From NCBI GenBank assembly GCA_032622095.1, contig CP136063.1, forward strand, positions 41,142,106-41,206,105: a DNA stretch of 64,000 bases, read 5' to 3'. Made by a program: the position numbers and the translations under genes. The notes under the pieces are model-generated. The model saw only the letters and a list, made by a program, of their open reading frames with translations. It was not told where the DNA came from and ran no database searches. Numbering within the stretch: position 1 is the stretch's first letter; every line of letters begins with the position of its first letter. Source of the DNA: Siphonodentalium dalli. Its lineage: Eukaryota; Mollusca; Scaphopoda; Gadilida; Siphonodentaliidae. Shown here piece after piece: positions 43,426-53,406 of the stretch.

Positions 43426-43790
43426 TCCATTGGAACTAGTTGTTCATCAGGAGGAAGAAGCACATCACTGTGGTATTTTCATTGGGACTAGTCATTCATT
43501 AAGGGTAAGAAGCACACCACTGTGGTATTTTCATTGGAACTAGTCATTCATTAGGGGGAAGAATCGCATCACTGTGGTATTTTCATTGGGACTAGTCGTT
43601 CATTAAGGGTAAGAAGCACACCACTGTGGTATTTTCATTGGGACTAGTCGTTCATTAGGGGGAAGAATCACATCATTTTGGTATTTTCTTTGGGACTAGT
43701 CGTTCATTAGGGGTAATCACATCACTGTGGTATTTTCATTGGGACTAGTCGTTCATTAGGGGTAATCACATCACTGTGGTATTTCACAAG
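43426..43790 (+). repeat. ~58-bp minisatellite
   Basis: Six to seven units of CACTGTGGTATTTTCATTGG followed by GACTAGTCGTTCATTAGGGG and a short AAGAATCACAT-like tail. Confidence 0.85.
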
Positions 43791-43904
43791 AAGCATCAAA
43801 TTTCTTTACTGGTTTTCATTACAAGTAATCAGGTTAACATTAACAAGAGTGTCTAAGTCTAAATCAAGTGGGACTCATCATGTTATCTGGATAACAGTGT
43901 CTAC

Positions 43905-44335
43905 ATCAATCAAGCAGGATTCATCATGTTATGATGGTAAAACAGAGTGTCTGTATCATGATAATGCAGAATGTCTATCTGGGTAACTGTCTGTATCAGG
44001 GTAACATATGGTGTCTGTATCAGGGTAACACAGAGTGTCTGTATCATGGTAACGCAGAATGTCTATCTGGGTAACTGTCTATCAGGGTAACGCAGAGTGT
44101 CTGTATCAGGGTAACACAGAGTGTCTGTATCATGATAACGCAGAATGTCTATCTGGGTAACTGTCTGTATCAGGGTAACATATGGTGTCTACATCAATCA
44201 AGCAGGATTCATCATGTTATGATGGTAAAACAGAGTGTCTGTATCATGATAATGCAGAATGTCTATCTGGGTAACTGTCTGTATCAGGGTAACATATGGT
44301 GTCTGTATCAGGGTAACACAGAGTGTCTGTAAGTA
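43905..44335 (+). repeat. GTGTCTGTATCAGGGTAACA array
   Basis: Units of about 22 bp alternating with CAGAATGTCTATCTGGGTAA form higher-order blocks; one ~250-bp block beginning CATCAATCAAGCAGGATTCA recurs at 43907 and 44193. Confidence 0.85.
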
Positions 44336-44340
44336 ACAAT

Positions 44341-45404
44341 CAAGCAGTATTTCATTCCTTAAATTGCTTGTTGACGACACGGTTACCCTGTTTTGACCCT
44401 GAACAAAATTTAAGTGATCTACTCTATTGAGATGGTGTTGGAAAACATTAACGAATTGAAAGGATGGCAGGTTGAGAAATCATATTCACCAAAGTTTTAT
44501 ACATCAAAAGTCTGCAGTGAATAATAAAGATATATGTATCCGAATAAACTTCCAGAAACTTATTTTTGATTTGTGATAACGGGTCTTGTTATTGTCAGTA
44601 TAACCACTATCATGACTTTGATCAATGACATTAATTTTGTTTACGTATTGTATCGTTCACTCGATGAAAGATATGAACTAGTCATTTTCCAAAGAATTTT
44701 CTTGAAACTCGGAAGTTGAAAATCAAATTACCGATGCATGACTAGTGTAATCTATTAAGCGCGTCAATTTCAGCATTGAATAAATTAATTGCAGTTCATT
44801 CAATATATAGTTGTGAATGCTGTAAAAATATGATTTGAAATTGGCTCATGTTGACCTGTTCATAATTAGGCAATGGGCATATACATAGTAGATACAACTA
44901 TACTTTCTGTAGTCCGTATTGGTTAGATAACGGGGATTAGGGAATCATTATGCCAATGTATATTAGAGATTAAATACTTGCGGCATCTGAACATTTGGAA
45001 TCAGATTTTTCCTTTTGTGTTTTTTTTCTCTCGAAGCATGTGTTTTAGTTGCAAGAATTCCGTCTTCTGAATATTTTCCACATGTTGAGCAGGATTGCTT
45101 GTATTGCCATGTTTCGATATTATTCCTTTACCTCAGGTATTGCATTTGGATAATGTTCACACAAGAATTATTTTGGCATCTGTCATTTTGAATTTACCGG
45201 AGTTCTGAGACTGTGTAGTATGTATAGGCCATAGGACGAGTCAAGAAAGTGTGCCCAGAAAAAAAGTTTTGTTAAAACTATTCGGGGTTTTCAATTTGCA
45301 AACATGAAAGTTTGTAAACTACAAGTTCTTCTCGTTCCTACAGGAAGCTCAATATGATGTCGAATATATCTCCATGCTGTATATTACAAACTAGTTTTAA
45401 ATTC
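44341..45404. other. Non-coding spacer
   Basis: About 1.1 kb of AT-rich sequence with no repeat or exon that I can support. Confidence 0.4.
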
Positions 45405-45539
45405 TACTACATGCAGTACATGTATGGCAAATTGATATTAATAACATTGACTGAACTGAATATTTTAAATATCACTTAAATAATTCAGTTCAGTCAATGT
45501 TATTAATATCAATTTGCCATACATGTACTGCATGTAGTA
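45405..45539. repeat. Perfect 57-bp-arm palindrome
   Basis: Arms 45405-45461 and 45483-45539 are exact reverse complements over all 57 positions, around a 21-nt AT loop. Perfect identity implies recent formation or active homogenisation. Confidence 0.95.
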
Positions 45540-45887
45540 TATTATATATAAATTTTTTCATCCACCTATGAAGGGAGACACATTTTGGCATCTTGAATCT
45601 TGAACAGGCATCTCGTAGCGCACCTCCCAATATAAAATTTGTTGTAAAAAGTCACGTATAAAAACCTGCCTCCCGCAAAATTTTCCCCATAAAAATTAAG
45701 ACAGAAAAACCTGCCTCCCGGTAAATTTTGGTCTAAAATAATAAAAATAAATACCTGCCTCCCCCTTGTTTTGAAAATAAAAGTGCCTGAGAAACATATA
45801 ATTAAGTTAATGTGGCCATAACATCAACTAGATCAATGTCGGTGCAGCTCATCAAGTCTTCACCTGCAAATCAGATGAATTAGGTAT

Positions 45888-46624
45888 ATTTTGCCCAAGC
45901 CATTCCAGGTAAGCAAAAACATACAATAAAAGTGTTGATATCTTGACCCTTTGCTGCAATCATGCGAGTGACATGTGTCATGCATGTGATTCGGGAAAGT
46001 CACATCCGAGTGCGAACAATATATTTCCTGATGAATTCTGATGTAGTGCCCCATGAACTTTGCCAGCTGATCCTGTCCTTCCTCCCCCAGCTCATGCAGC
46101 TGGGCCATAGTTGCAATGTGTTTCCGTAGGTTGGTGAAACCCAAGGCCTTTGGGTTCTTTAATTGGGGAATTGTCTTGCACACACTCGCTATAGCGTCGT
46201 AGGCGCTGAAAGGCCTTAATGATGGCGGCGGCCTGTGGAAGAGATACTCTCCTGTTATTCCAGCTTGTCTTCGCATCCTCATGAGGCTGTCAATGCTGGT
46301 CTTCATGTCGGATGTAAGCTAAATGGCCACCTTTCTTTTGAATTTTCCTTCGATTTCAATCCTACTAATGTTAGCACACAATTCTATCTCTAATGTGGTT
46401 AAAGATGAATTCACTATCTCTAATGTGGTTAAAGATGAATTCACTATCTCTAATGTGGTTAAATATGAATTCACCTCTTCGTCTATAATAGTGCTCTGTT
46501 CACTGTTTAACACACTTTTATACGTCTCTATCTTCATTCTCTGCACATCGCCACCGCGTTTTCTGTTTAACAGGGTCACTTGGCACAATACATACTTGCA
46601 TAGGTTCTGGTAGCATTCTATTCT
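45888..46624 (-). pseudogene. Tyrosine-recombinase-like C-terminal domain
   Basis: A minus-strand coding stretch resembles the end of a family of uncharacterised animal proteins with a tyrosine-recombinase-type catalytic arrangement. Candidate residues are Arg in LLNRKRGGDVQRM, Arg/His in FTNLRKHIATMAQL, His in LAKFMGHYIRIH and Tyr in HQEIY. An in-frame TAG at 46319-46321 separates the KRKVAI and LTSDM segments, which are contiguous in the family. A triplicated 30-bp unit adds VNSSLTTLEI repeats. The conserved part ends near HQEIYCSHS. N-terminal pieces of the same family lie upstream on this strand (51512-53133), so they may be parts of one gene disrupted by insertions. Recombinase chemistry is inferred from motif order only. 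Confidence 0.6.
46387..46475 (-). repeat. Three 30-bp units inside the coding stretch
   Basis: CTCTAATGTGGTTAAAGATG recurs three times at 30-bp spacing, preserving the minus-strand frame and giving a repeated decapeptide. Confidence 0.9.
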
Positions 46625-46676
46625 ATTCTAAAATTTTCCTGCATTTTCTTAATTTCTTCTCTTAGACAGGCCTCGG

Positions 46677-47798
46677 CTCACAAGGCGACTCAGGCGAGAT
46701 TGTCGCCTTACTGTCGCTGACTTCGCCCTATCGTCGCTCTAAGGCGAAATCGAAGTCGCCTTCAATTTTAGGGGGAATTTTTTCCTTTTTTTTTTTTTCC
46801 GGACATGTCTGGACATGTCCGTATATAGATGAATTGTGGCGGCCATCCCAAAAAGAAACAGACGATGCAGAGCCAATGATCCAAGTGTTTAAAATAAAAA
46901 AATAAAATATGACCTATTGTTTTGTGTTGTTATTCCGTCGCCTTTGTTCCCTTTGCGGTAATGAATGTTAATCACGAATGTTTTGACACGCTGAAAACAC
47001 GACGAGATGTTCGCATCTGTGTTGTTACTGGCCATCGTGAGTGTCACAAATAAATGTTTTAATTAACTTAAAAGACCGCCGTCCCGCTTTTCAGATATAA
47101 AACAATTACGACATTATCAGAGGATGTACCAGGCGCTTCGGAAGTTCGTTTCGGTAACGCGTCAGACTTTTTGAAGAGACCGCGTCGGACTTTTTGAAGA
47201 GACCGACTTCCGTAAATAAAATAATGTCAAGTTTATTGCTTTAATCGGATTATACCAGTGATGTTGGCATTAATTAAGGGAGGCCATTAATTAATAAAAG
47301 CTTTTGCAACTCCTTTGTTAGTTAGTCCTTATTGTTTATTTTAGCGGACACCCACATTACAGCCGTAACCAAATTAGACTTAAAAAGTTACATGCATCAT
47401 GATTCAGACTGTACAAACGTATCTTCCAAGCTGCTGTCTAGCCTCTAGGAAATAATACTACTTTCATTTAGTTAAAAAAGTAACTATTAGTATTACTGTA
47501 ACTTGATAATTGTCTTGCTTAAATGATAGCTACACAAAACATTTCCAAATTTTTTAAATGTATAATAACAATTAATTAAGCTAATTTCAGATAAAGTCAA
47601 ATTTTTTTAGTTTTATTTGTTATTTTATCTTTTTTAATTTTTTATTGTCAGATGTTATAAAATAAAGCGATATTTGAAAATTGTCAATGTTTGGTAGTCT
47701 CCCCACCCTGAAGTCTCCCTAAATTTCCTGAAGTCTCCCTAAATTATCTGGAGGGAGACTTCAAGTCTCCCTGTTCTGGACCCCTAGGCTGAGGCCTG
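46677..47798. mobile_element. hAT-type non-autonomous transposon 2
   Basis: Ends CAGGCCTCGGC and, reverse-complemented, CAGGCCTCAGC, flanked by 8-bp duplications CTCTTAGA (46669-46676) and CTCTTCGA (47799-47806) with one mismatch. The first 100 bp are rich in AAGGCGA/TCGCC motifs in both orientations. The right end has repeated CCTGAAGTCTCCCT motifs and their inverse. No transposase is seen in 1,122 bp. It sits between the two halves of the recombinase-like gene. Confidence 0.8.
46801..46820. promoter_or_regulatory. Perfect p53-family response element
   Basis: GGACATGTCTGGACATGTCC is two adjacent decamers that each fit RRRCWWGYYY with no spacer, the strongest arrangement known for p53/p63/p73. 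It lies inside the hAT-type element 46677-47798. Binding is predicted from the consensus only. Confidence 0.6.
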
Positions 47799-47806
47799 CT
47801 CTTCGA

Positions 47807-48418
47807 TGGCGACTTAAGATATACACATAGTGGCAACACTTTTGGTTTGCTCATTTTGTTGTCGACTAGTGTTTGCCTAGCACGACCGGAAATCAAGTCG
47901 TTCCAGTCCCTGTCATAAGAGTTCACGATATCCTAGGGCTTTATTCTTTTTGGAATCATCTTCTTTGATAATGGCGTCCATTGATATAGCAACCGTTGCT
48001 TCCATATTACATAAAAGCAGAGCATTGCAAATATTAAAGAGCTTTATCATTTAACTTGTGGAGACTAAATGAAAATTTATACATTGATGTAAAACAAACA
48101 TGCATAGTAAATATACTTGCTAAATTTGGATTCTTCTATTAAGCTTTGAAAATTTCCAGCAGACAAAATCATTCTATTCTATAAATCATGTTGTGACTCC
48201 CGTTGAGAGGGGTCCTTTTTTTGCTTCTTTTTCAGTGAACAATTTGGAGTGAATGAAAGACAAAATGTTTATTTTTTTTTTATAGTTGAAAGACATCAGA
48301 TGGGTTTTGTTCAATTATCATTTTGTTACAATCTCTACTAGATTTGTCTTTCCTACCTACATTCACCTCTGTAAGAACACCACATTTTACAAGATTGTTT
48401 AAAGTCACAGGGGCCTGT
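47807..48418. other. Non-coding spacer
   Basis: Nothing recognised apart from short homopolymer T tracts. Confidence 0.35.
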
Positions 48419-49175
48419 AAGTTGAGGCTGTAACACGCTCGGCTGTCTGCCCCCTTTTACGCTGCCCATATATGCCGCCTAATTTTGTTTTCATTATTTT
48501 AACGCAGCTCCTCATTTTAATGTTCTTTATGACCTGAACATTCCACGCCTGCCATAGTAGAAACGGCCAATCACCGCTCAGTATTATAATTGAGGCCAGG
48601 TCATTATGAATATTTAAATCAGGAGCTGCGTTAAAATAATGAAATCAAAATTAGAATTATCGACAGATTTCGCCTTTATAAAAAACTGTTTATTGACAAT
48701 ATGTTGATTTGTATGAGTAAATAAATTATTAGCCGACAAGAAAACACTGAGCGTTAGATGTCTAGTTGATCATTTGACCGATTTTTAATTAAAGTAAGCT
48801 GTATGGGTTGTGATTTCAGGGGAACATATCGGCCATTGCTCCTGAGTTGGATCAATCAGGAAATTTACGCTGTCCGGAGACAATATTCGGTGGTAAAAAA
48901 TTATCAAATGCTATGGATATAAATGGCTGAGAGGAGCTTGTGGTATTAATTGAAAGATGAATCCCTTGCCGACACATCCGTGGCTATATCAATAGCATTA
49001 CTTGGGTAAATGGGGTAAATTTGTCTGATTTCCGAGTGATGGTTAAACAGGGAATATCTACAGTTCCCCTTGTCTCTAGTATACTACCATTAACGTGAAA
49101 CAGGCGTGTATATAGAGGCGGCATATATGAGCAGCGCAAAGGGGGGTGGACATCGGAGCGCGTTACAGGCCCCTA
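48419..49175. mobile_element. TIR element with inner palindrome
   Basis: The ends YAGGGGCCTGTAA and about 50 further bp are inverted copies, including CCCATATATGCCGCCT on the left and AGGCGGCATATATGAGC on the right. The left end carries a 13-bp internal duplication (GTTGAGGCTGTAA). Inside, 48489-48512 and 48621-48644 form a perfect 24-bp inverted pair (TTTCATTATTTTAACGCAGC and so on). No clear target duplication and no coding capacity. Confidence 0.75.
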
Positions 49176-49458
49176 TGTAAATTAAGCGAAATGCACAAAG
49201 GATTTCGACAGCAACAACAAAGACTGATCAGATAATTTCAGAATTTTGTTCAAACCGGTCCATAATATTAAGTTTCTCAAATTATTGCCAGCTTTTCGTG
49301 AAACTAATTTGTTTCCCTACCTCACACCGCATTATTACAGAACATGTCTCATATTGTATCGACCATGTGTGCATGACACATTTCACAGAGACAACTGATG
49401 CACCCCACTATCAGTGAAATCAATTAATTTATACAACACAAATAGCATGTTTCGCACA
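49176..49458. other. Non-coding spacer
   Basis: Unique-looking sequence without supported features. Confidence 0.35.
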
Positions 49459-49462
49459 TTAA

Positions 49463-49909
49463 CCCTTTACCCAACAGAACGACCCTGTGCCAATGCATTC
49501 TCTTATATATGCGAGTCGACCATAGGTCGCCTCGCATATATAAGAGAATGCATTGGCTTAACACATATTCAAAATGATAAAATTGTCAAAGAATGTAGAA
49601 AAATATTATAAAAAATGTAAGAAATTTTTTTTAAATTGTGAAAGAATTTAAGAAAAAATGGTAAAAAGTGTTAAAAAAAAGAATTTGTTTAGGCCAATGC
49701 ATTCTCTTATATATGCGAGGCGACCTATGGTCGACTCGCATATATAAGAGAATGCATTGGCACAGGGCATAACTGTAACCATCACAATGTGGTCAATGAA
49801 CCGGTTCCAATGATATCCATATTTGTATGGTGTTATTGAGACAGACGGAAGATATTTTAGGCTGTTGCAGCTTTATTTGGTCGTTTTGACCGTTTTGTTG
49901 GGTAAAGGG
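49463..49909. mobile_element. piggyBac-type MITE made of mirrored hairpins
   Basis: Starts CCCTTTACCCAACAGAACG and ends with the inverse, CGTTTTGTTGGGTAAAGGG, flanked by TTAA (49459-49462 and 49910-49913), the piggyBac target. Two 69-bp hairpins lie inside, 49489-49557 and 49693-49761. Each has 27-bp perfect arms extending to a near-perfect 33 bp, and they are exact reverse complements of one another. No transposase is encoded in 447 bp. Confidence 0.85.
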
Positions 49910-49913
49910 TTAA

Positions 49914-50391
49914 TTAAGAGATTTATCCCACAGGGAGCCTCACACAGATGGAAGCATGCACTGCAGAGTGTCGTCTGCTCCAGTCTATGTGGGGCTCTAT
50001 AAAGGGTTAACTTGGTGATAAGATAATATTTGACTAATTTAATAGTATCTTAATTGGTGTTATGACCAATCCATGGAATAATGTATATGACATTTGGAGA
50101 ATGAGGTCTCTTCACGACCTTTGAACGCAATGGTTTGTTCATCGAGTGCAAGTTCTTTTTTCGGAATGAAAAGTTCCTTGAACTTCGGAAAGATATATTC
50201 GATGATCGGCCTGATCTTGAACAAGCTGTCGTGTGTGGCATCACCTTTCAGTTGTCATTGAAGTGGAAAAATGACATCAACAGTGAAAATCGCATGCCCG
50301 TCATGACTCTGCCAAACCCAGGTGTCTCGTATAGCCAATTGGTCTCGCAATAATCTTCCAGTTCATGTTTTTCAACAATTCCCATCGAAAG
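49914..50391. other. Spacer with unsupported open frames
   Basis: A 72-codon plus-strand frame at 50135-50353 and a minus-strand frame over the same bases are open, but neither shows a family motif or splice support, so no gene is called. Confidence 0.35.
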
Positions 50392-50509
50392 AAAAATAAA
50401 ATTTATATTAATCGATAGAAGCATTTCCGGAAAGGAGTCTTCGATTCAAATCTAATATTTTATACCCCGGTAACTATATAATACATGTTTACAAAGAGAT
50501 AATTCACCT
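50392..50509. mobile_element. TTAA-flanked MITE, 3' fragment
   Basis: Matches the right ~120 bp of 19890-20417 (ATATTAATCGATAGAAGCAT through AAAGAGATAATTCACCT). The left part is missing and TTAA is replaced by TTCA where the next palindrome begins. Confidence 0.85.
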
Positions 50510-50510
50510 T

Positions 50511-50613
50511 TCAATGATTACGTGATATAATTCACTTAGTGGCTGGACTAACTGGTAAAACCCCCCATTCGCTTCACTAATTCGGGTTTTTAATTATATC
50601 ATGTAATCATTGA
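50511..50613. repeat. 22-bp-arm palindrome
   Basis: TCAATGATTACGTGATATAA and its extension (50511-50532) pair with 50592-50613 with one mismatch. It abuts the truncated MITE exactly, so one probably inserted at the other's end. Confidence 0.8.
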
Positions 50614-50844
50614 AGCCACTTGATTACTCTCTTTATATTTCAAACACACAAAAACTGAGCAATATTTGCAACATGTATCAAAATAATTCCGTTGCTTGAT
50701 GCATGTGTTTCCAATTGCAGGCCACTTGGCAAACAAAAACAATGGTAAATTTCATCGTTATCATCAAGCCGCAAAATAAACAGTCAGTTTCAATCGGTGA
50801 TGGCAGCCTGCTGCAAATTTACTGATGCTGCACAGCATATTGGG

Positions 50845-51274
50845 CTAGCATCACCAAATTCACCTTCTGGAGACCTCATTATGTTTAGGCTTTGATCAGC
50901 TTTGGAAATGAGCTTCAGAATGAGGTCCCCAGAGGGTGAATTTGGTGATGCTAGTCCACTATGTTGGCACCTTTACTAAATTTACCCTCTGGGGACTTTA
51001 TTGTGAATGTGATGCTTATTTTGCATTATTTGCGCCCTGGTTATCGTCGTGGTTGCGAAAGGATTCTTGTCCTCCACAGATTATCCGTATCCATAAGTGT
51101 ATCCAAGCCTTGAAATAGTGTGTCTGTCATTTGCAAATGAGGTCTGCAGAGGGTGAATTTAGTGATGCTATCCCGCACAGTGGGCTAGCATCACTAAATT
51201 CACCCTCTGGTGACCTCATTCTGCTTACACCTCAGCAGAATGAGGTTCCCAGAGGGTGAATTTAGTGATGGTAG
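50845..51274. repeat. Six copies of a 36-bp unit in alternating orientation
   Basis: CTAGCATCACCAAATTCACC extended by TTCTGGAGACCTCATT occurs at 50845-50880 (+), 50919-50954 (-), 50966-51002 (+, diverged), 51135-51170 (-), 51185-51220 (+) and 51239-51274 (-). The strict alternation makes a set of overlapping potential hairpins. A few short open frames cross it without meaning. Confidence 0.85.
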
Positions 51275-51511
51275 ACTCTTCCTGTTGATAAAGTTCCGTT
51301 TATGCAATATGACTCGGGCAAACTTTTGTCACTCTTGTTCCCCAGAATATACCCATCAATTTATGTAGGTCCTCCCCTTCCTTACGGTCATTCACAGCAT
51401 TAGTCTGAATTGCCAGTCCCACTTTCAAGTCGATCATACACTTGATAAATGGGAATAAAATAAAGTAACACCATTTAAGACTCATTTGTATTGTGGGTAT
51501 CTTACTTCGAG

Positions 51512-52352
51512 TCAACATAGGTGACTTTCTTTCCAAATGACCGTCTCTTTAAAAAATACGTTATAAAACAGATAATCGTCCAATTTTGCATTGCCTAGGG
51601 GGCATCCATGCTGCGGAATTACCTCAATAAGACACTTGATATCAAAGCCTAATTTCAGTGCATTTGATGGGTTTTTCAACTCTTCATCATCCTCAGTACT
51701 GTTAGTAGTTAGAATAGTTGCCATCACAAGAGTATCAACATGCTCAGGTTTCAAATAAGAAGACATTGAGTCATCAGTTTGTAGTGGCTTACTCATCCTT
51801 AAGTTTATCAGTAATCTTGCAGCTAACCTCATAATTTGTGATGTGTAAGATCCCCGTTTGAGAAGATTTCCAATATTTTTTTCCATCCATCTGTTTCCAA
51901 GCATGAGTATTAAAGGGTCTCTCCTGGCAACATTTCCCACTTCATCATTGTCCATGATAGAGAAAACTTCTCTGACAAGACTTGGACTTGCTTCAGCTCT
52001 GATTCTTTGTGATAATGTGTCAGAATTAGTCAGTAGAGCATTCTTTGTCTGGAGGTCATGTTTTAGGAGGCAAGATGTTTGGTGCCGAAAAAGTAATTTC
52101 TTTGACATCCATATGTAACACTGTGGGCAAGGTCCATACAAGTTTAAATCAAAACTATCTAGCGGCCTCCTGGTCTAGAATAATTTCCCCCTTTCCATTC
52201 CTTATTACCTCAATATTGTGATGATGGTTGAATTTTGCACGCATAATTGCAAGAATTAGTTTTCTCCGTTTACCTGTTGATTTCAAAAACTCGGATACCA
52301 CCGGATCATATTTGTGTTGTCGACTTAAATGTTGTGACAAATTTGACACCAT
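51512..52352 (-). pseudogene. Zinc-finger/recombinase-family gene, N-terminal half (copy A)
   Basis: A minus-strand segment begins VSNLSQHLSRQHKYDP, the end of a C2H2-like finger, then FNHHHNIEVIRNGKGEII. After a one-base frameshift near 52150 it continues GPCPQCYIWMSKKLLFRHQT, a C-x2-C...H-type finger. A helical region follows with RIRAEASPSLVREVFSIMD, DPLILMLGNRWMEKN, MRLAARLLINLRMS and LKPEHVDTLVMA. This order matches an uncharacterised protein family known from fish and invertebrates whose C-terminus is recombinase-like; that C-terminus is found at 45888-46624 on the same strand. The frameshift indicates decay. A separate frame at 51300-51536 may be a degraded continuation. Confidence 0.6.
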
Positions 52353-52741
52353 CCTTTTTTAGGGCATAACTGACAATATTGGTAGCTGTTGTAAATCCTG
52401 CTATTCTATTTCTTTTTTTCCAGTGGAAATTGTATCTGATTTCATAACACGCTTATCCTTTGAATTCTTTTCTCGGAGAATTGTGTCCTCATCTGGAAAA
52501 TCATCAGAGTCAAATACATCGTCATTGTCATCATCATTATGTATTTTAAAGCTTGTATGCGAGTCATTTAGTGTACCATTTACTGATATGACGGTTTAGG
52601 TGCAGCGAGCATTTGAAAGTGCAGCTGTTCACTAGAATTATCTGTGTCGCTGATATCCTCTGTAACATCAGTATCCTCTGGGTCACTATTTCCAGGAATG
52701 TATTCAGATACACTGCTCATTACCTCCTCTAAAGAATTATC

Positions 52742-52987
52742 TCTCTCGGGTCATTTAGTGTTTCATTTTTTTAGTACTATCCTGATAAGACTGCTTAGGT
52801 GCAGAGAGAATTTGGGTGTGCAGCTGTTCACTAGAATTATCTGTATCAATGATATCATCTGAGCCTCTCGGGTCATTTAGTGTTTCATTTTTTTAGAACT
52901 ATCCTGATAAGACTGTTTAGGTGCAGAGAGAATTTGGGTGTGCAGCTGTTCACTAGAATTATCTGTGTCACTGATATCCTCTGGGTC
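52742..52987 (-). repeat. 123-bp tandem duplication in acidic N-terminal exon
   Basis: CTCTCGGGTCATTTAGTGTT recurs at 52742 and 52865. The block encodes part of a Ser/Asp/Glu-rich stretch. A third, partial unit extends to about 52620. Confidence 0.85.
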
Positions 52988-53133
52988 ACTATTTCCAGGA
53001 ATGTTTTCAGCTACACTGCTTATTTCCTCTGAAGATAAAGTTTCCACTGATGTACCATCTCTGAGGGCATTCAGCAGCAATTCAGTATCTTCTGTCCAGG
53101 CTTTATGGGTACATGGTTTGCATTTCAGGCATT
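52877..53133 (-). pseudogene. Acidic N-terminal exon of copy A
   Basis: On the minus strand a textbook acceptor (TTTCTTTTGTTTCTCAG) is followed by ECLKCKPCTHKAWTEDTELL and an acidic run with SSEEISSVAENIPGNSDPED. Such acidic, Ser-rich leaders precede the zinc fingers in this family and a similar one belongs to copy B at 57759-57956. The frame stops at 52877, before the finger exon. It is most likely part of the same disrupted gene as 51512-52352. Confidence 0.5.
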
Positions 53134-53162
53134 CTGAGAAACAAAAGAAAATATTTAGAATG

Positions 53163-53406
53163 AAAGTGTCGATGACACTGTAGCTCAACTTGGAAAGGGA
53201 ATAATTTCATGTGTTACAGTCAATGGAGTGATTAGGAATTTGGAAAGTTGAAAGGCCTAGTTATGCAAAGAGTAAAATCCAAGATGGCCGATGGCAGCCA
53301 TGTTTTTGCCAAATGACCCCAAAAAGACTCATTCCCATTTACATGTCATTGTTAACATCCATCACAAATTTCATGATGATCCGAAATGAAAGTGTCAATG
53401 ACACTG
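53163..53406 (+). repeat. Partial copy of satellite-element 5' end
   Basis: GTGTCGATGACACTGTAGCT at 53167 and GTGTCAATGACACTGTAGCT at 53391 start two similar leaders, each followed by one to several monomers. The first is a truncated copy abutting the full element. Confidence 0.65.

Noticed and set aside
50050-50353. Possible piggyBac transposase remnant beside the piggyBac-type MITE
   Set aside because: Overlapping frames on both strands show only vague similarity in basic and aromatic residues; no catalytic motif is visible.
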